A DNA stretch of 64,000 bases from positions 372,001 through 436,000 of the forward strand of contig NZ_JFKA01000001.1 in assembly GCF_002115755.1 (NCBI RefSeq), written 5' to 3'. The position numbers and the translations under genes were made by a program. Positions 8,508 to 16,826 of this stretch are shown here, piece after piece. Origin of the DNA: Thalassospira mesophila. Its GTDB lineage: Bacteria; Pseudomonadota; Alphaproteobacteria; Rhodospirillales; Thalassospiraceae. The notes under the pieces were generated by a model. That model was not told the DNA's origin. It searched no databases and was given only the letters and a program-made list of their open reading frames with translations. Position 1 is the first letter of the stretch, and every line of letters begins with the position of its first letter.

Positions 8508-9332
8508 ATGGTCAGAACCCGCGAAAAACGGCCCACGGCCTTTTATATCCTTGCCGCATTTTTTGCCCTGTTTGTGCTGTTTTTATATGGGCCGATGCTG
8601 ACCATTTTTATCCTGTCTTTTCAGGGAGAAAATGGCGGGCTGACATTCCCGATGAACGGATTTTCGTTTCACTGGTTTGTTAACCTGTTTCAGCAACAGG
8701 CAGTGGGCGACTTTGGCGGGTCTTTTCTGCGGTCATTAAAACTTGGCGCAATTGTTATGGTGGTAACAGTTGTCGTATCCTTTATGGCGGGGCTGGCGTT
8801 TCGGTGGCGCTTTCGCGGTGACACCTTTGTTTTTTACCTTGCCATTGCCAGTTTGATTGTCCCTTCGATATTGATTTCGCTGGGCATTGGCCTGCTGTTC
8901 AATATTTTTCAGATCCAGCCGCATTGGTACAGTTCCGGCCTTGGTGCCCATTTGACCTGGACATTCCCGTTTGGCCTTTTGATCATGTTTGCGGTGTTTA
9001 ACCGGTTTGATCCCTCGTTCGAGGAAGCCGCCCGCGATTTGGGGGCGTCGAACTGGCAAACCATTCGCCATGTGGTGTTGCCGATGGTGGCCCCCAGCCT
9101 GATTGGCGTGGCGATGTTTTCTTTTACCCTGTCTTACGATGAATTTGCCCGCACCCTGATGACGGCTGGTTCGCTAAATACCCTGCCATTGGAAATTTAT
9201 GGCATGACCACAAATGTCACAACGCCGGTTCTTTATGCGCTGGGCACGTTAACCACCGTATTTTCCTTTGTCATCATTGGTTTGGCATTTGGGGCGGTTT
9301 TGTTGTTGCGCCGTCGCAAGACGATAGGGTGA
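8508..9332 (+). CDS. ABC transporter permease, PotC type
   Basis: The 274-residue second permease has about six hydrophobic segments and the EAA loop FEEAARDLGASNWQTIRHVVLPMVAPS. Start ATG 8508 follows AAGGAG at 8494-8499; an in-frame TTG at 8484 is inside the upstream gene and less likely. It pairs with the PotB-type permease to form the import channel. Two bases separate it from the preceding stop (TAAA ATG), so the two are certainly cotranscribed. Confidence 0.9.
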   Translation: MVRTREKRPTAFYILAAFFALFVLFLYGPMLTIFILSFQGENGGLTFPMNGFSFHWFVNLFQQQAVGDFGGSFLRSLKLGAIVMVVTVVVSFMAGLAFRWRFRGDTFVFYLAIASLIVPSILISLGIGLLFNIFQIQPHWYSSGLGAHLTWTFPFGLLIMFAVFNRFDPSFEEAARDLGASNWQTIRHVVLPMVAPSLIGVAMFSFTLSYDEFARTLMTAGSLNTLPLEIYGMTTNVTTPVLYALGTLTTVFSFVIIGLAFGAVLLLRRRKTIG

Positions 9333-9342
9333 GGCCGCTAAG

Positions 9343-10086
9343 ATGTCAAAAATAGCCATCATCAACCCCAACATGTCGGCGGGGTTTACCAATAAAATAC
9401 GCGAGCAGGCCCGCAAAATTGCCTTTCCACATAACGAAATTCTGGCCCTGAACCCACGCTTTGGCCCCGACAGCATCGAAGGTTATTATGACGAGGCCTT
9501 TGCCAGCGTGGGTCTGTTATCGGTTATCCGCGAGATCGATCCGACCGGGATTGATGGCTATGTCGTGGCCTGTTTTGACGATACCGGCGTTGATGCCGCC
9601 CGATGTTTGACTGCCGCCCCCGTTATGGGGCTGTGTGAAGGGGCGTTGCGCTTTGCCCAAGCCCTTGCCGGGCGATATGCGATTGTAACGCCAATGGCGG
9701 TTTCGGTGCGCCCGTTGGAACATCTGGTGCGCAAATATGGCGCGGATCGCGATTGTGTGGTGCGGGCCGCCGGGGTGCGCACCCTTGATTTTGAAGGGGT
9801 GCAAGCCGCGCGGGCCTATGAAGCCTTGCTGTTGGCAGCCCAAAAAAGCCTGCGCGAGGATGATGCCGAAGCAATTGTTTTAGGCTGTGCTGGCATGACC
9901 GACATTGCCGACCGGTTAAAAGCCGATTTAGGCGTGCCGGTGATTGACGGGGTACAAGCTGCGATTAAAATGGTGGAAGGCATGGCGTCGCTTAAACTGG
10001 CAACCAGCAAACACAGCACATATGGTTATCCACCGGCCAAACCTTATCACGGGTTGTTTGCCGGGTTTGAGCCGGTGACGGGTTAG
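9343..10086 (+). CDS. Asp/Glu/hydantoin racemase family protein
   Basis: The 247-residue protein carries the two cysteines used by cofactor-independent racemases of the Asp/Glu/hydantoin family: Cys77 in ACFDDTGVDAARC and Cys182 in LGCAGM. The N-terminus IAIINPNMS and the LGVPVIDGV segment are also typical. Family members racemise hydantoins or amino acids, or isomerise maleate or allantoin-type compounds. It lies 10 bp after the last permease, so it probably acts on whatever the transporter imports. A hydantoin, D-amino acid or ureide substrate is therefore plausible, but unproven. Confidence 0.85.
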   Translation: MSKIAIINPNMSAGFTNKIREQARKIAFPHNEILALNPRFGPDSIEGYYDEAFASVGLLSVIREIDPTGIDGYVVACFDDTGVDAARCLTAAPVMGLCEGALRFAQALAGRYAIVTPMAVSVRPLEHLVRKYGADRDCVVRAAGVRTLDFEGVQAARAYEALLLAAQKSLREDDAEAIVLGCAGMTDIADRLKADLGVPVIDGVQAAIKMVEGMASLKLATSKHSTYGYPPAKPYHGLFAGFEPVTG

Positions 10087-10172
10087 CGCCCAAAGCAGTT
10101 TGCCAACATCAACCCGAACGCTAACCCCGGTTTAACCCACCTCAATCTGCAGTCATCGATTGCCATTTGCGC

Positions 10173-10212
10173 AAAAACCGACCCCGGATGCACAATCGGG
10201 GCCGGTTTTTTA
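10173..10212 (+). terminator. Rho-independent terminator after the importer-racemase operon
   Basis: AAAAACCG-A-CCCCG at 10173-10186 pairs with CGGGG-C-CGGTTTTT at 10197-10210 with one internal mismatch and a ten-base loop, followed by T. It is 87 bp beyond the racemase stop. Confidence 0.85.
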
Positions 10213-10631
10213 TGCTGCCCGCCCAAGATAAAATTTCTGGTGGCCCGGTCTGCGATATTGCCGATAGGCGACGTTTTTACGCCGTGTTAAACCGGGACAT
10301 GAAAAGGTATGGAACAAGCCGACTCGCTGATTTCATGATCTAAAAATTTTCAGTTTTTTAAATAAAGCACCATCGGCACAATAAATTGCCGCACTGCATT
10401 ATGTTGGAAATCAGCGGGTTTTCATGCTTTTGCCCCTGTAATTGGAAACATTCACCCCCCTATCGCGTTCATCATGCGAAAAACCGGCTTTTCAAGACCT
10501 TAAACAGGGCCTAAATCCGTACAGGCAAAATGGGCAAGACGGGGTATACATCCGTGATTGTTCCATACTGTCACATTGCTGCCCCGTTCATCGTGCAAAA
10601 GCCCGCAAGGCATATCAACAAAGGTTCCGGC
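10213..10631. other. Intergenic leader of opgG, no gene seen
   Basis: About 420 bp separate the terminator from the opgG start. The sequence is AT-richer than its surroundings, with A/T runs around 10340-10390. It probably holds the opgGH promoter, but I cannot pick a convincing -35/-10 pair, operator or small gene. Confidence 0.4.
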
Positions 10632-12689
10632 GTGAAAAAAATGCAAATTTGCCAGCAGGTTGACTCGCAGCGTGTCGCACAGAAAAACTTTGCTGTATCC
10701 CGTTTGGGGATGGTTTCCGCGTTTGTCATTGCGGCTTTTTGCCTTGCAGGGCAACCTGCGTTTGCGGGTGCAAGCAAAACGGCTGATGGCGCCAAACAAC
10801 CTGCAGTTTCGCCGGCTTTATCCCCCATTGCCACGGCAAGCCCGGCGATGAAACCGGCAAAAGGCAATGACGCCGTTGCAAGTGCGACTGCAAAACCGGG
10901 TGCCGAAAATACCGCCGCGCCAGACACAACCGGCGTAAATGCTGCGCCCGTGGCCGAACAGGCGCAGGCAGGCGGCAACGCCGGCGCGCAAGATGCCACA
11001 CCAAAAAATGACGCGGCCCAACCCGCAGATACAGCGCAAAGCACGCCGACTGCTGGTGAGGCCGCCCCTGCCCCTGAAAATCAGGATGCGGGCAACGCTG
11101 GTAACACCGGCGATGCGGGCGCAACGGCGACCCCGGCGGGCAATGACGCGGCCCAGCCTGCTGATAACGGGCAAAATGCTGCCCCTGTTTCCCCTGCGGC
11201 GGATAACGGAGCGCAAAGTGCGCCGGTTGCCGAAAAACCGCCCTTTAGCCCGGAACTGGTAATTGATCGCGCCCGGGAACTGGCGACAAAGCCCTATGAA
11301 AACCCGCATCGTGAATTGCCCGGCGCGCTGGCCGATTTGAATGCGGCGCAATATGCCAAAATCAAATTCAAGGCCGATCAGGCGTTTTTAAAGGATTCGG
11401 CCACCGGCTTTTCGATGGAGCTGTATCACCCCGGCTATATGTATGATGTGCCGGTCGGAATTAACCTGATCAAGGATGGCAAGGTTCAACCGGTTCCTTA
11501 TTCGTCCAACCTGTTTGATTTTGCCGATACCGGCCTGTCGGACAACAATGTGGGTGCGCAAGGCTATGCGGGGTTTCGTCTGAAATATCCGCTCGATTCG
11601 GTTAAAAGTGACGAAGAACTGGCATCGTTTTTAGGGGCCAGTTATTTTCGTGTTATGGGTCGCGATCAGGTGCGCGGGCAACTTGCCCGTGCGCTTGCCA
11701 TTGATCTGGCTGGTCCCTCGGGCGAGGAATTTCCGGTCTTTCGTGAATTTTGGGTCGAACAACCCGCCGATCCTTGGGGCAAGGTGACGGTTTATGCCTT
11801 GCTAGACAGTGCGCGCGTGACCGGGGCCTATCAGTTTGATATTTTCCCCGGCGAACGCACGGTTTCGTCGATCAAGGCGACCCTGTTTTTCCGGGACCAG
11901 ATTCAGAAGCTCGGCATTGCTCCGCTAAGCAGTATGTTCCTGTTTGGGGAACAAAAACGCCGCCACTTTGATGATTATCGCAGCGAAGTGCATAACAGCG
12001 ATGGTTTGCTGATTCATAACGGGCAGGGCGAATGGTTGTGGCGCCCGCTTGATAATCCGAAAAACTTGCAGATCAGCTCGTTTCTCGATCAAAATCCGCG
12101 CGGGTTTGGCCTGATGCAGCGTGACCGCGATTTTGATCATTATCAGGATGCCAGTGCGCATTTTGAAAAACGTCCCGGTTACTGGATTACGCCCAAAGGC
12201 GATTGGGGCAAGGGCCATGTTGAACTGGTCGAAATTCCCTCGCCTGATGAAACCAACGAAAATATCGTTGCCTTTTGGGTGCCCGATGCCAAACCCAAAG
12301 CGGGTGATTCGCTGGAAATTTCTTATGACTTAACCGCCATGAGCGATGGCCGCGAATTGCATAATATGGCCCGCGCGCTTGATACCCGCATCGCCCCGAT
12401 CCCCGGTGGGGACGAGGATAATGGCGGTATTCATCGCTTTATCCTGAATTTCCGCGGTGGTGATCTGGATTATTATATGGATGATATTGCCAGTTTGCAG
12501 GCCGATGTTAGTGCATCAAACGCCAGCGTTAGCAATGTGCGTGTGGTAAAAGACGCGGAAAATGGCGGTGTGCGGATGATGTTTGATCTGGCCGGAACCG
12601 GCGAAACACCGACATCAAATTTGCGGGCGTTCCTGCATTACAAGGACCGCGTGATTAGCGAAACCTGGACCATGCCGTGGGCGTTCTAA
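10632..12689 (+). CDS. opgG: Periplasmic glucan biosynthesis protein OpgG/MdoG with an Ala/Pro-rich linker
   Basis: OpgG acts in the periplasm in building branches of osmoregulated periplasmic glucans. From GTG 10632 the product is 685 residues. It has a signal peptide ending near residue 45 (QPAFA), a linker from about 46 to 203 made almost only of Ala, Pro, Gly, Asn, Asp, Gln and Thr, and then the MdoG fold starting at FSPELVIDRARELA. Conserved MdoG segments include FWVEQPADPWGKVTVYALLDS and QRDRDFDHYQD. E. coli OpgG is about 510 residues, so the linker accounts for the excess. GTG is preferred because AAAGG lies seven bases before it; ATG 10641 lacks such a site. It is followed by opgH after 80 bp. 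Confidence 0.92.
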   Translation: MKKMQICQQVDSQRVAQKNFAVSRLGMVSAFVIAAFCLAGQPAFAGASKTADGAKQPAVSPALSPIATASPAMKPAKGNDAVASATAKPGAENTAAPDTTGVNAAPVAEQAQAGGNAGAQDATPKNDAAQPADTAQSTPTAGEAAPAPENQDAGNAGNTGDAGATATPAGNDAAQPADNGQNAAPVSPAADNGAQSAPVAEKPPFSPELVIDRARELATKPYENPHRELPGALADLNAAQYAKIKFKADQAFLKDSATGFSMELYHPGYMYDVPVGINLIKDGKVQPVPYSSNLFDFADTGLSDNNVGAQGYAGFRLKYPLDSVKSDEELASFLGASYFRVMGRDQVRGQLARALAIDLAGPSGEEFPVFREFWVEQPADPWGKVTVYALLDSARVTGAYQFDIFPGERTVSSIKATLFFRDQIQKLGIAPLSSMFLFGEQKRRHFDDYRSEVHNSDGLLIHNGQGEWLWRPLDNPKNLQISSFLDQNPRGFGLMQRDRDFDHYQDASAHFEKRPGYWITPKGDWGKGHVELVEIPSPDETNENIVAFWVPDAKPKAGDSLEISYDLTAMSDGRELHNMARALDTRIAPIPGGDEDNGGIHRFILNFRGGDLDYYMDDIASLQADVSASNASVSNVRVVKDAENGGVRMMFDLAGTGETPTSNLRAFLHYKDRVISETWTMPWAF

Positions 12690-12769
12690 CTGTGCTTTAA
12701 GCCAACCCGATATTTTCGCCATCGCCAATGTAATTTCAATGCAGCCTTTTCTGCGCAGGAACAAAATTA

Positions 12770-14863
12770 ATGACCGACAGCCCGGCTATGCCCCGCACCC
12801 CTGACGAACTTGATCCGGCTGTGAGGCTGGCCGGGCCGTCCTCGTCGGTGCGGCGTCTGTTTTTGTTTGGCGCGGCATTGGTAACCACGTTTTATGCCGC
12901 GTGGTTGATGTCGGATGTTTTGGGTGCTGACCAGTTAACGGCGATGGAAATGGTGGTGATTACGTTTTTCACCATCAATTTTGCGTGGATTTCGCTGTCG
13001 TTTTATACCGGTGTTGTCGGTATTTTTCTGCGCGCCTTCAGCATCGATGCGATTACCCTGCGCCGGATGAAACCGATTAACCGCAAGGGCAATTTGAAAT
13101 CGAAAAACGTTGTGGTTATTCCGGTTTATAACGAAAATCCGGACCGGGTTTTTGCCGGTTTGCGCGCCAGTTATGAAAGCCTGGCGGCAACGGGCGAAAT
13201 TGATGCGTTTGATTTTTTTGTGCTGTCAGACACCCGCGACCCCGACATCTGGATCGCCGAGGAAATGGCATGGTCGCGGACCTGTTCGGAACTTAAGGCG
13301 CGGGGCAAGATTTTCTTCCGTCGCCGGTCGGAAAATACCGAACGCAAATCGGGCAATCTGAAGGAATTTTGCGAAACCTATGCGTCGAACTACGACCATA
13401 TGATTGTGTTTGATGCCGATAGTGTGATGTCGGGCGAGGCCATGGTGAATATGGCCTATCTGATGGAAAACAATCCCGACTCGGGTATTATTCAAAGTCC
13501 GCCGCAGCCAACCGGGCGTTCCACCCTGTTTGCCCGTATTTTGCAGTTCATTTCACGCGTTCACGGCCCCACCATGTCAGCCGGGTTGGCGTTCTGGTGC
13601 ATGGGCAGTTCCAACTATTGGGGCCATAACGCCATTATTCGCGTGCAGGCCTTTATCGATTGTTGCGGGTTGCCGGTTTTGTCGGGCAAGCCGCCAATGG
13701 GCGGGCATATTCTCAGCCACGATTTTGTCGAGGCCGCCTTTATGCGCAAGGCCGGCTGGCGGGTATGGCTGATCCCGCAGCTTGAAGGCAGCTGGGAAGA
13801 GTTGCCGCCAAACCTGATTGACTTTGCGGTGCGTGACCGGCGCTGGTGCCAGGGCAATATGCAACATGCGCGGCTTATTTTCGCGCCAGGCTTTTCGCCA
13901 CTGTCGCGCCTGCATTTCTTTATGGGCGTGATGAGCTTTCTGTCCTCCCCGTTGTGGTTTTTGCTGTTGTTAAGCTCGACCATTGCGACGCTGCAAAACT
14001 CGCGCCTGACCTACAGCTTTTTCCCCGGCCAGTTCACCATGTTTCCGCAATGGCCGGTTGACCGGTCGATGGAAATGGTGGTGTTGCTGGTTTTCACCAT
14101 TGGTATGCTGATTGTGCCCAAAGTGATTTCGGTGTTCATGGTGTTTTTGGGCCGGGACCGGCGCAAATATGGCGGGGCAGCGGTATTGCTGAGCGGCCTT
14201 TTGGAAATGATTTATTCTGCCCTTCAGGCCCCGATCATGATGACGCTGCATTCGCGGTTTGTGTTTTCGGTTTTAACCGGCAATCAGGTGGGCTGGGACG
14301 CGCAGGAACGTGACGATACCGGCGTGCCGTTTATGGCAGCGGTACGAACCCATATCGGCATTATCATTGTTGGGTTGGTGTGGGGCGCGATTGCGCTTTA
14401 TGTCGATAGTGCCTTTTTCTGGTGGTTAACACCAATTTTGGCCGGGCTGGTTTTGTCGCCGTGGTTAACGCATTGGTCAAGCTTGCTGTGGCTGGGGCAA
14501 AGGGCGCGCAAATACAAACTGTTCCTGACACCCGAAGAAACCGCAACCCCCGAAGAACTGGCATCTTTGTATCGTTTGACCGACGAACGCCCCGGCGATG
14601 ATGTGCGCGATGGTTTGTTGCAACTGATCGAAGACCCCTATGCCAATGCCTTGCATAGTGCGTTGTTACCGGCCCGCAAACCGGACCGGCGCACCCAGAT
14701 CGAGGTGGGTATTATTTACGAAAAGCTGGCCCGCCTTGGGGTTGAATCGTTAACCAAGGAAGAAAAGCTGAAGATTTTGTCGTGGCCGGTGAAGCCGCTC
14801 GACCAGATTATGGCCGGGCAGCACCTGATCGGGGCCGAAAGCCCTGAAAAAACGCAGGCTTAG
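12770..14863 (+). CDS. opgH: Glucan glucosyltransferase OpgH/MdoH
   Basis: The 697-residue inner-membrane family 2 glycosyltransferase makes the beta-1,2-linked glucan backbone from UDP-glucose and probably passes it to the periplasm. Two hydrophobic helices (about 27-50 and 60-85) precede the catalytic domain, which shows PVYNENPDRVFAG, the metal-binding DAD at 215-217, HDFVEAAFMRKAGW and the RDRRW motif at 355-359. About four to six further membrane segments follow to about residue 580, then a cytosolic tail. E. coli OpgH is longer (about 850), with most of the difference at the N-terminus. An AGGAAC site lies before ATG 12770. It forms an operon with opgG. Confidence 0.94.
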   Translation: MTDSPAMPRTPDELDPAVRLAGPSSSVRRLFLFGAALVTTFYAAWLMSDVLGADQLTAMEMVVITFFTINFAWISLSFYTGVVGIFLRAFSIDAITLRRMKPINRKGNLKSKNVVVIPVYNENPDRVFAGLRASYESLAATGEIDAFDFFVLSDTRDPDIWIAEEMAWSRTCSELKARGKIFFRRRSENTERKSGNLKEFCETYASNYDHMIVFDADSVMSGEAMVNMAYLMENNPDSGIIQSPPQPTGRSTLFARILQFISRVHGPTMSAGLAFWCMGSSNYWGHNAIIRVQAFIDCCGLPVLSGKPPMGGHILSHDFVEAAFMRKAGWRVWLIPQLEGSWEELPPNLIDFAVRDRRWCQGNMQHARLIFAPGFSPLSRLHFFMGVMSFLSSPLWFLLLLSSTIATLQNSRLTYSFFPGQFTMFPQWPVDRSMEMVVLLVFTIGMLIVPKVISVFMVFLGRDRRKYGGAAVLLSGLLEMIYSALQAPIMMTLHSRFVFSVLTGNQVGWDAQERDDTGVPFMAAVRTHIGIIIVGLVWGAIALYVDSAFFWWLTPILAGLVLSPWLTHWSSLLWLGQRARKYKLFLTPEETATPEELASLYRLTDERPGDDVRDGLLQLIEDPYANALHSALLPARKPDRRTQIEVGIIYEKLARLGVESLTKEEKLKILSWPVKPLDQIMAGQHLIGAESPEKTQA

Positions 14864-14971
14864 CTAGTAAAAAATACACGCATAATTGGTATGGCCCCAT
14901 GTGGGTAGTGCATGGCCCGTGCCACAAAAACGTCTAAGTTTCGGCAAAGATTCCGACTATATTCAGGGTAA

Positions 14972-15015
14972 TGTGAAGTTAACGACAACAAGAAACCTTG
15001 CCGTTAACTCTCACA
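14972..15015. repeat. Large imperfect inverted repeat in the leader of the orphan 159-residue gene
   Basis: TGTGAAGTTAACG at 14972-14984 is mirrored by CGTTAACTCTCACA at 15002-15015: thirteen pairs with one bulged C, around a 17-base spacer. It ends 22 bp before the gene start. It could be an RNA hairpin in the 5' leader or a dimeric operator; the inner half GTTAAC is itself palindromic. There is no T-run after it, so it is not a normal terminator for opgH. Confidence 0.7.
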
Positions 15016-15037
15016 TAACCCGAACAGGGAATGCATC

Positions 15038-15517
15038 ATGGTTGAAATGAGTAACGTGGAAATTTCAAATTCAAGCCCGTCCAGCGAACCAGCGGCAATG
15101 TCGCGGTTGTTGAACGAAACCGCCCGCGCCTGGACCCGTTCCTTTGGCGTTCGCAGCGAAATTGCCGAAGACCGTTTGGTAAACGAACTTCGTGCGGCTT
15201 TGCGCGACGACATGGTTGGCGCGGTTGCCAAGGGCAACTTGCAAGATATGCTTGATGAAGCAGCCCATAGTGCCATCGCAACCTGGTTGTCCCATGTGAC
15301 CGGCGATGAAGCGACCCATGGTGCCAACAAGTTTGCCATGCTGCGCTGTGCCTTTTTGTCGGCCAATCAGACCAAGGGCTGGTGCGACCGCTTTTTGGAT
15401 CGCAACCAGAGCTGCCATGATCTGAACATGGCCTTGCAGGCACAGATGATGCTGCCGACCCCGGCGCGTCAGGAACGTGTCATGCCGCGCCAGACGCTGG
15501 AAACGCGCGCTTCGTGA
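15038..15517 (+). CDS. Orphan hypothetical protein, 159 residues
   Basis: I do not recognise this family. The product is soluble, without a signal peptide or membrane segment. The middle, residues about 20-125, looks mainly helical: LLNETARAWTRSFGVRSEIAE, then VNELRAALRDDMVGAVAKG. Two cysteine-containing segments follow, AMLRCAFLSANQTKGWCDRF and NQSCHDLNMAL. The tail from about 135 is Pro/Arg-rich and probably disordered. Start ATG 15038 follows AGGGAA; ATG 15047 is a possible alternative. It stands alone between opgH and a terminator, with its own inverted-repeat leader, so it is probably a separately controlled unit. Confidence 0.65.
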   Translation: MVEMSNVEISNSSPSSEPAAMSRLLNETARAWTRSFGVRSEIAEDRLVNELRAALRDDMVGAVAKGNLQDMLDEAAHSAIATWLSHVTGDEATHGANKFAMLRCAFLSANQTKGWCDRFLDRNQSCHDLNMALQAQMMLPTPARQERVMPRQTLETRAS

Positions 15518-15570
15518 TAATCTGATCACGCCAGTATTTCGCCGGGTCATGTTATATCCGGTTGCCCAAA

Positions 15571-15608
15571 AGTTGCCGCCCGGTGCAAAAGCCCGGCGGC
15601 ACTTTTTG
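15571..15608 (+). terminator. Rho-independent terminator after the orphan gene
   Basis: GCCGCC at 15575-15580 pairs with GGCGGC at 15595-15600, with further outer A-G/C-T pairing, followed by ACTTTTTGTTTT. It lies about 55 bp past the orphan gene stop and back to back with a minus-strand terminator at 15638-15669. Confidence 0.8.
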
Positions 15609-15637
15609 TTTTGGGGTGGTTTTACCGGTTTGCGCGC

Positions 15638-15669
15638 GCAAAAAAGAACCCGCCCGGTAGGGGGCGGGT
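15638..15669 (-). terminator. Rho-independent terminator of the beta-oxidation operon
   Basis: On the minus strand ACCCGCCC (15669-15662) pairs with GGGCGGGT (15655-15648) around CCTACC, followed by TCTTTTTTG. It is about 190 bp downstream of the SDR gene, the last gene of the seven-gene minus-strand run. Between it and the SDR stop (15670-15861) I see no gene. Confidence 0.75.
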
Positions 15670-15861
15670 CGAGTTCGCGGGCGAATGGGGCCGCCCCGTC
15701 ATTGGTTTGGCCCCGATGGTGGCATCAGGGACAAGGCCCCGATACCGACGAATGGTGTGTTTTCAAGCCCCGTTAGACGGATGTGGCGTTTAGACATTGT
15801 GGCTGTATTTTCTGTCGTGTTTTGTGCGGCACTGCGGGCATTAATCTGCAGCAGTGCGGTG

Positions 15862-16752
15862 TCAGTTCTTGTATTTCCCGGCTATAATTTTCAACAATCT
15901 GGCAACATGCGGGTCGTTGGCACCGTTCTTGTCGGCTTCATAAAAGAAATCGGGAAAGGGTTCTTTGCCCGGTGTCAGGTTATAGGGTTCAAAATCGCTG
16001 ATCCCGATGGCTTGCAGCACACATTCATCGGTGAAAAAGCCGCCGCTAACCTGGCGGGCCGGGCTGGTTAAAATGGCATGGGCGGCATCGGCCAGAATTT
16101 GCGGTTTGCGCGCGCGGCCTGCTTCAAGCCCGGGGATCATGTTTAAGGCCGCTGTTTCAATAACCGTGACCGGCCACAACGAATTAATCCCAACGCCCTC
16201 ATCGGCAAACTCGGCAGCCAGACCAAAGGTCGCGAGGCTCATGCCATATTTCGATAGGGTATAGGCCGGGTGGTTGGCAAACCAGTGCGGGCTCATGTTC
16301 GGTGGCGGCGACATGGTTAAAATATGCGGGTTGTCTGATTTTAACAGATGCGGCAGGCAGGCCTGCGCACAGGCGAATGTGGCGCGTGTATTCACCTGCG
16401 CCATCAAATCATAACGCTTCATCGGGGTTTGCAAGGTCGGGGTTAAGTTAATCGCGCTGGCATTGTTGACCAGGATATCGATGCCGCCAAATGTTGCGAC
16501 GGCTTTGGCAACGGCTGCGGCGATCTGGTCTTCGTCGCGAATATCGGTTTTTAAGGGCAGGGCCTTGCCCCCGGCGGCCTCAATTTCCGTCGCCACACTG
16601 TAAATGGTGCCCGGAAGTTTGGGGTGCGGGGTGTCGGTTTTGGCGATAATGGCGATATTGGCCCCGTCGCGGGCGGCGCGCAGGGCAATTTCGCGGCCGA
16701 TGCCGCGTGAGGCCCCGGTGATAAAAAGGGTTTTTCCTTTAAGGTCGGCCAT
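15862..16752 (-). CDS. Short-chain dehydrogenase/reductase (HSDL2-like)
   Basis: The 296-residue Rossmann protein has the cofactor motif TGASRGIG at about residues 13-20, LVNNASAI in place of NNAG, and the catalytic YTLSK (Tyr-xxx-Lys). The length and the segment MSPPPNMSPHWF resemble the HSDL2-type SDRs seen beside fatty-acid genes. It would oxidise or reduce an acyl or hydroxyacyl intermediate with NAD(P)(H); the substrate is unknown. It is the last gene of the MerR-led lipid operon, 74 bp after the enoyl-CoA hydratase. Confidence 0.85.
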   Translation of the reverse strand: MADLKGKTLFITGASRGIGREIALRAARDGANIAIIAKTDTPHPKLPGTIYSVATEIEAAGGKALPLKTDIRDEDQIAAAVAKAVATFGGIDILVNNASAINLTPTLQTPMKRYDLMAQVNTRATFACAQACLPHLLKSDNPHILTMSPPPNMSPHWFANHPAYTLSKYGMSLATFGLAAEFADEGVGINSLWPVTVIETAALNMIPGLEAGRARKPQILADAAHAILTSPARQVSGGFFTDECVLQAIGISDFEPYNLTPGKEPFPDFFYEADKNGANDPHVARLLKIIAGKYKN

Positions 16753-16826
16753 GTTTTTTTCCCGAATAACTGTTGTGGTTCATCGCGCCAAGGCTGGTTT
16801 GGCGGGCGCTTGGCTGCGGGCCTGTT

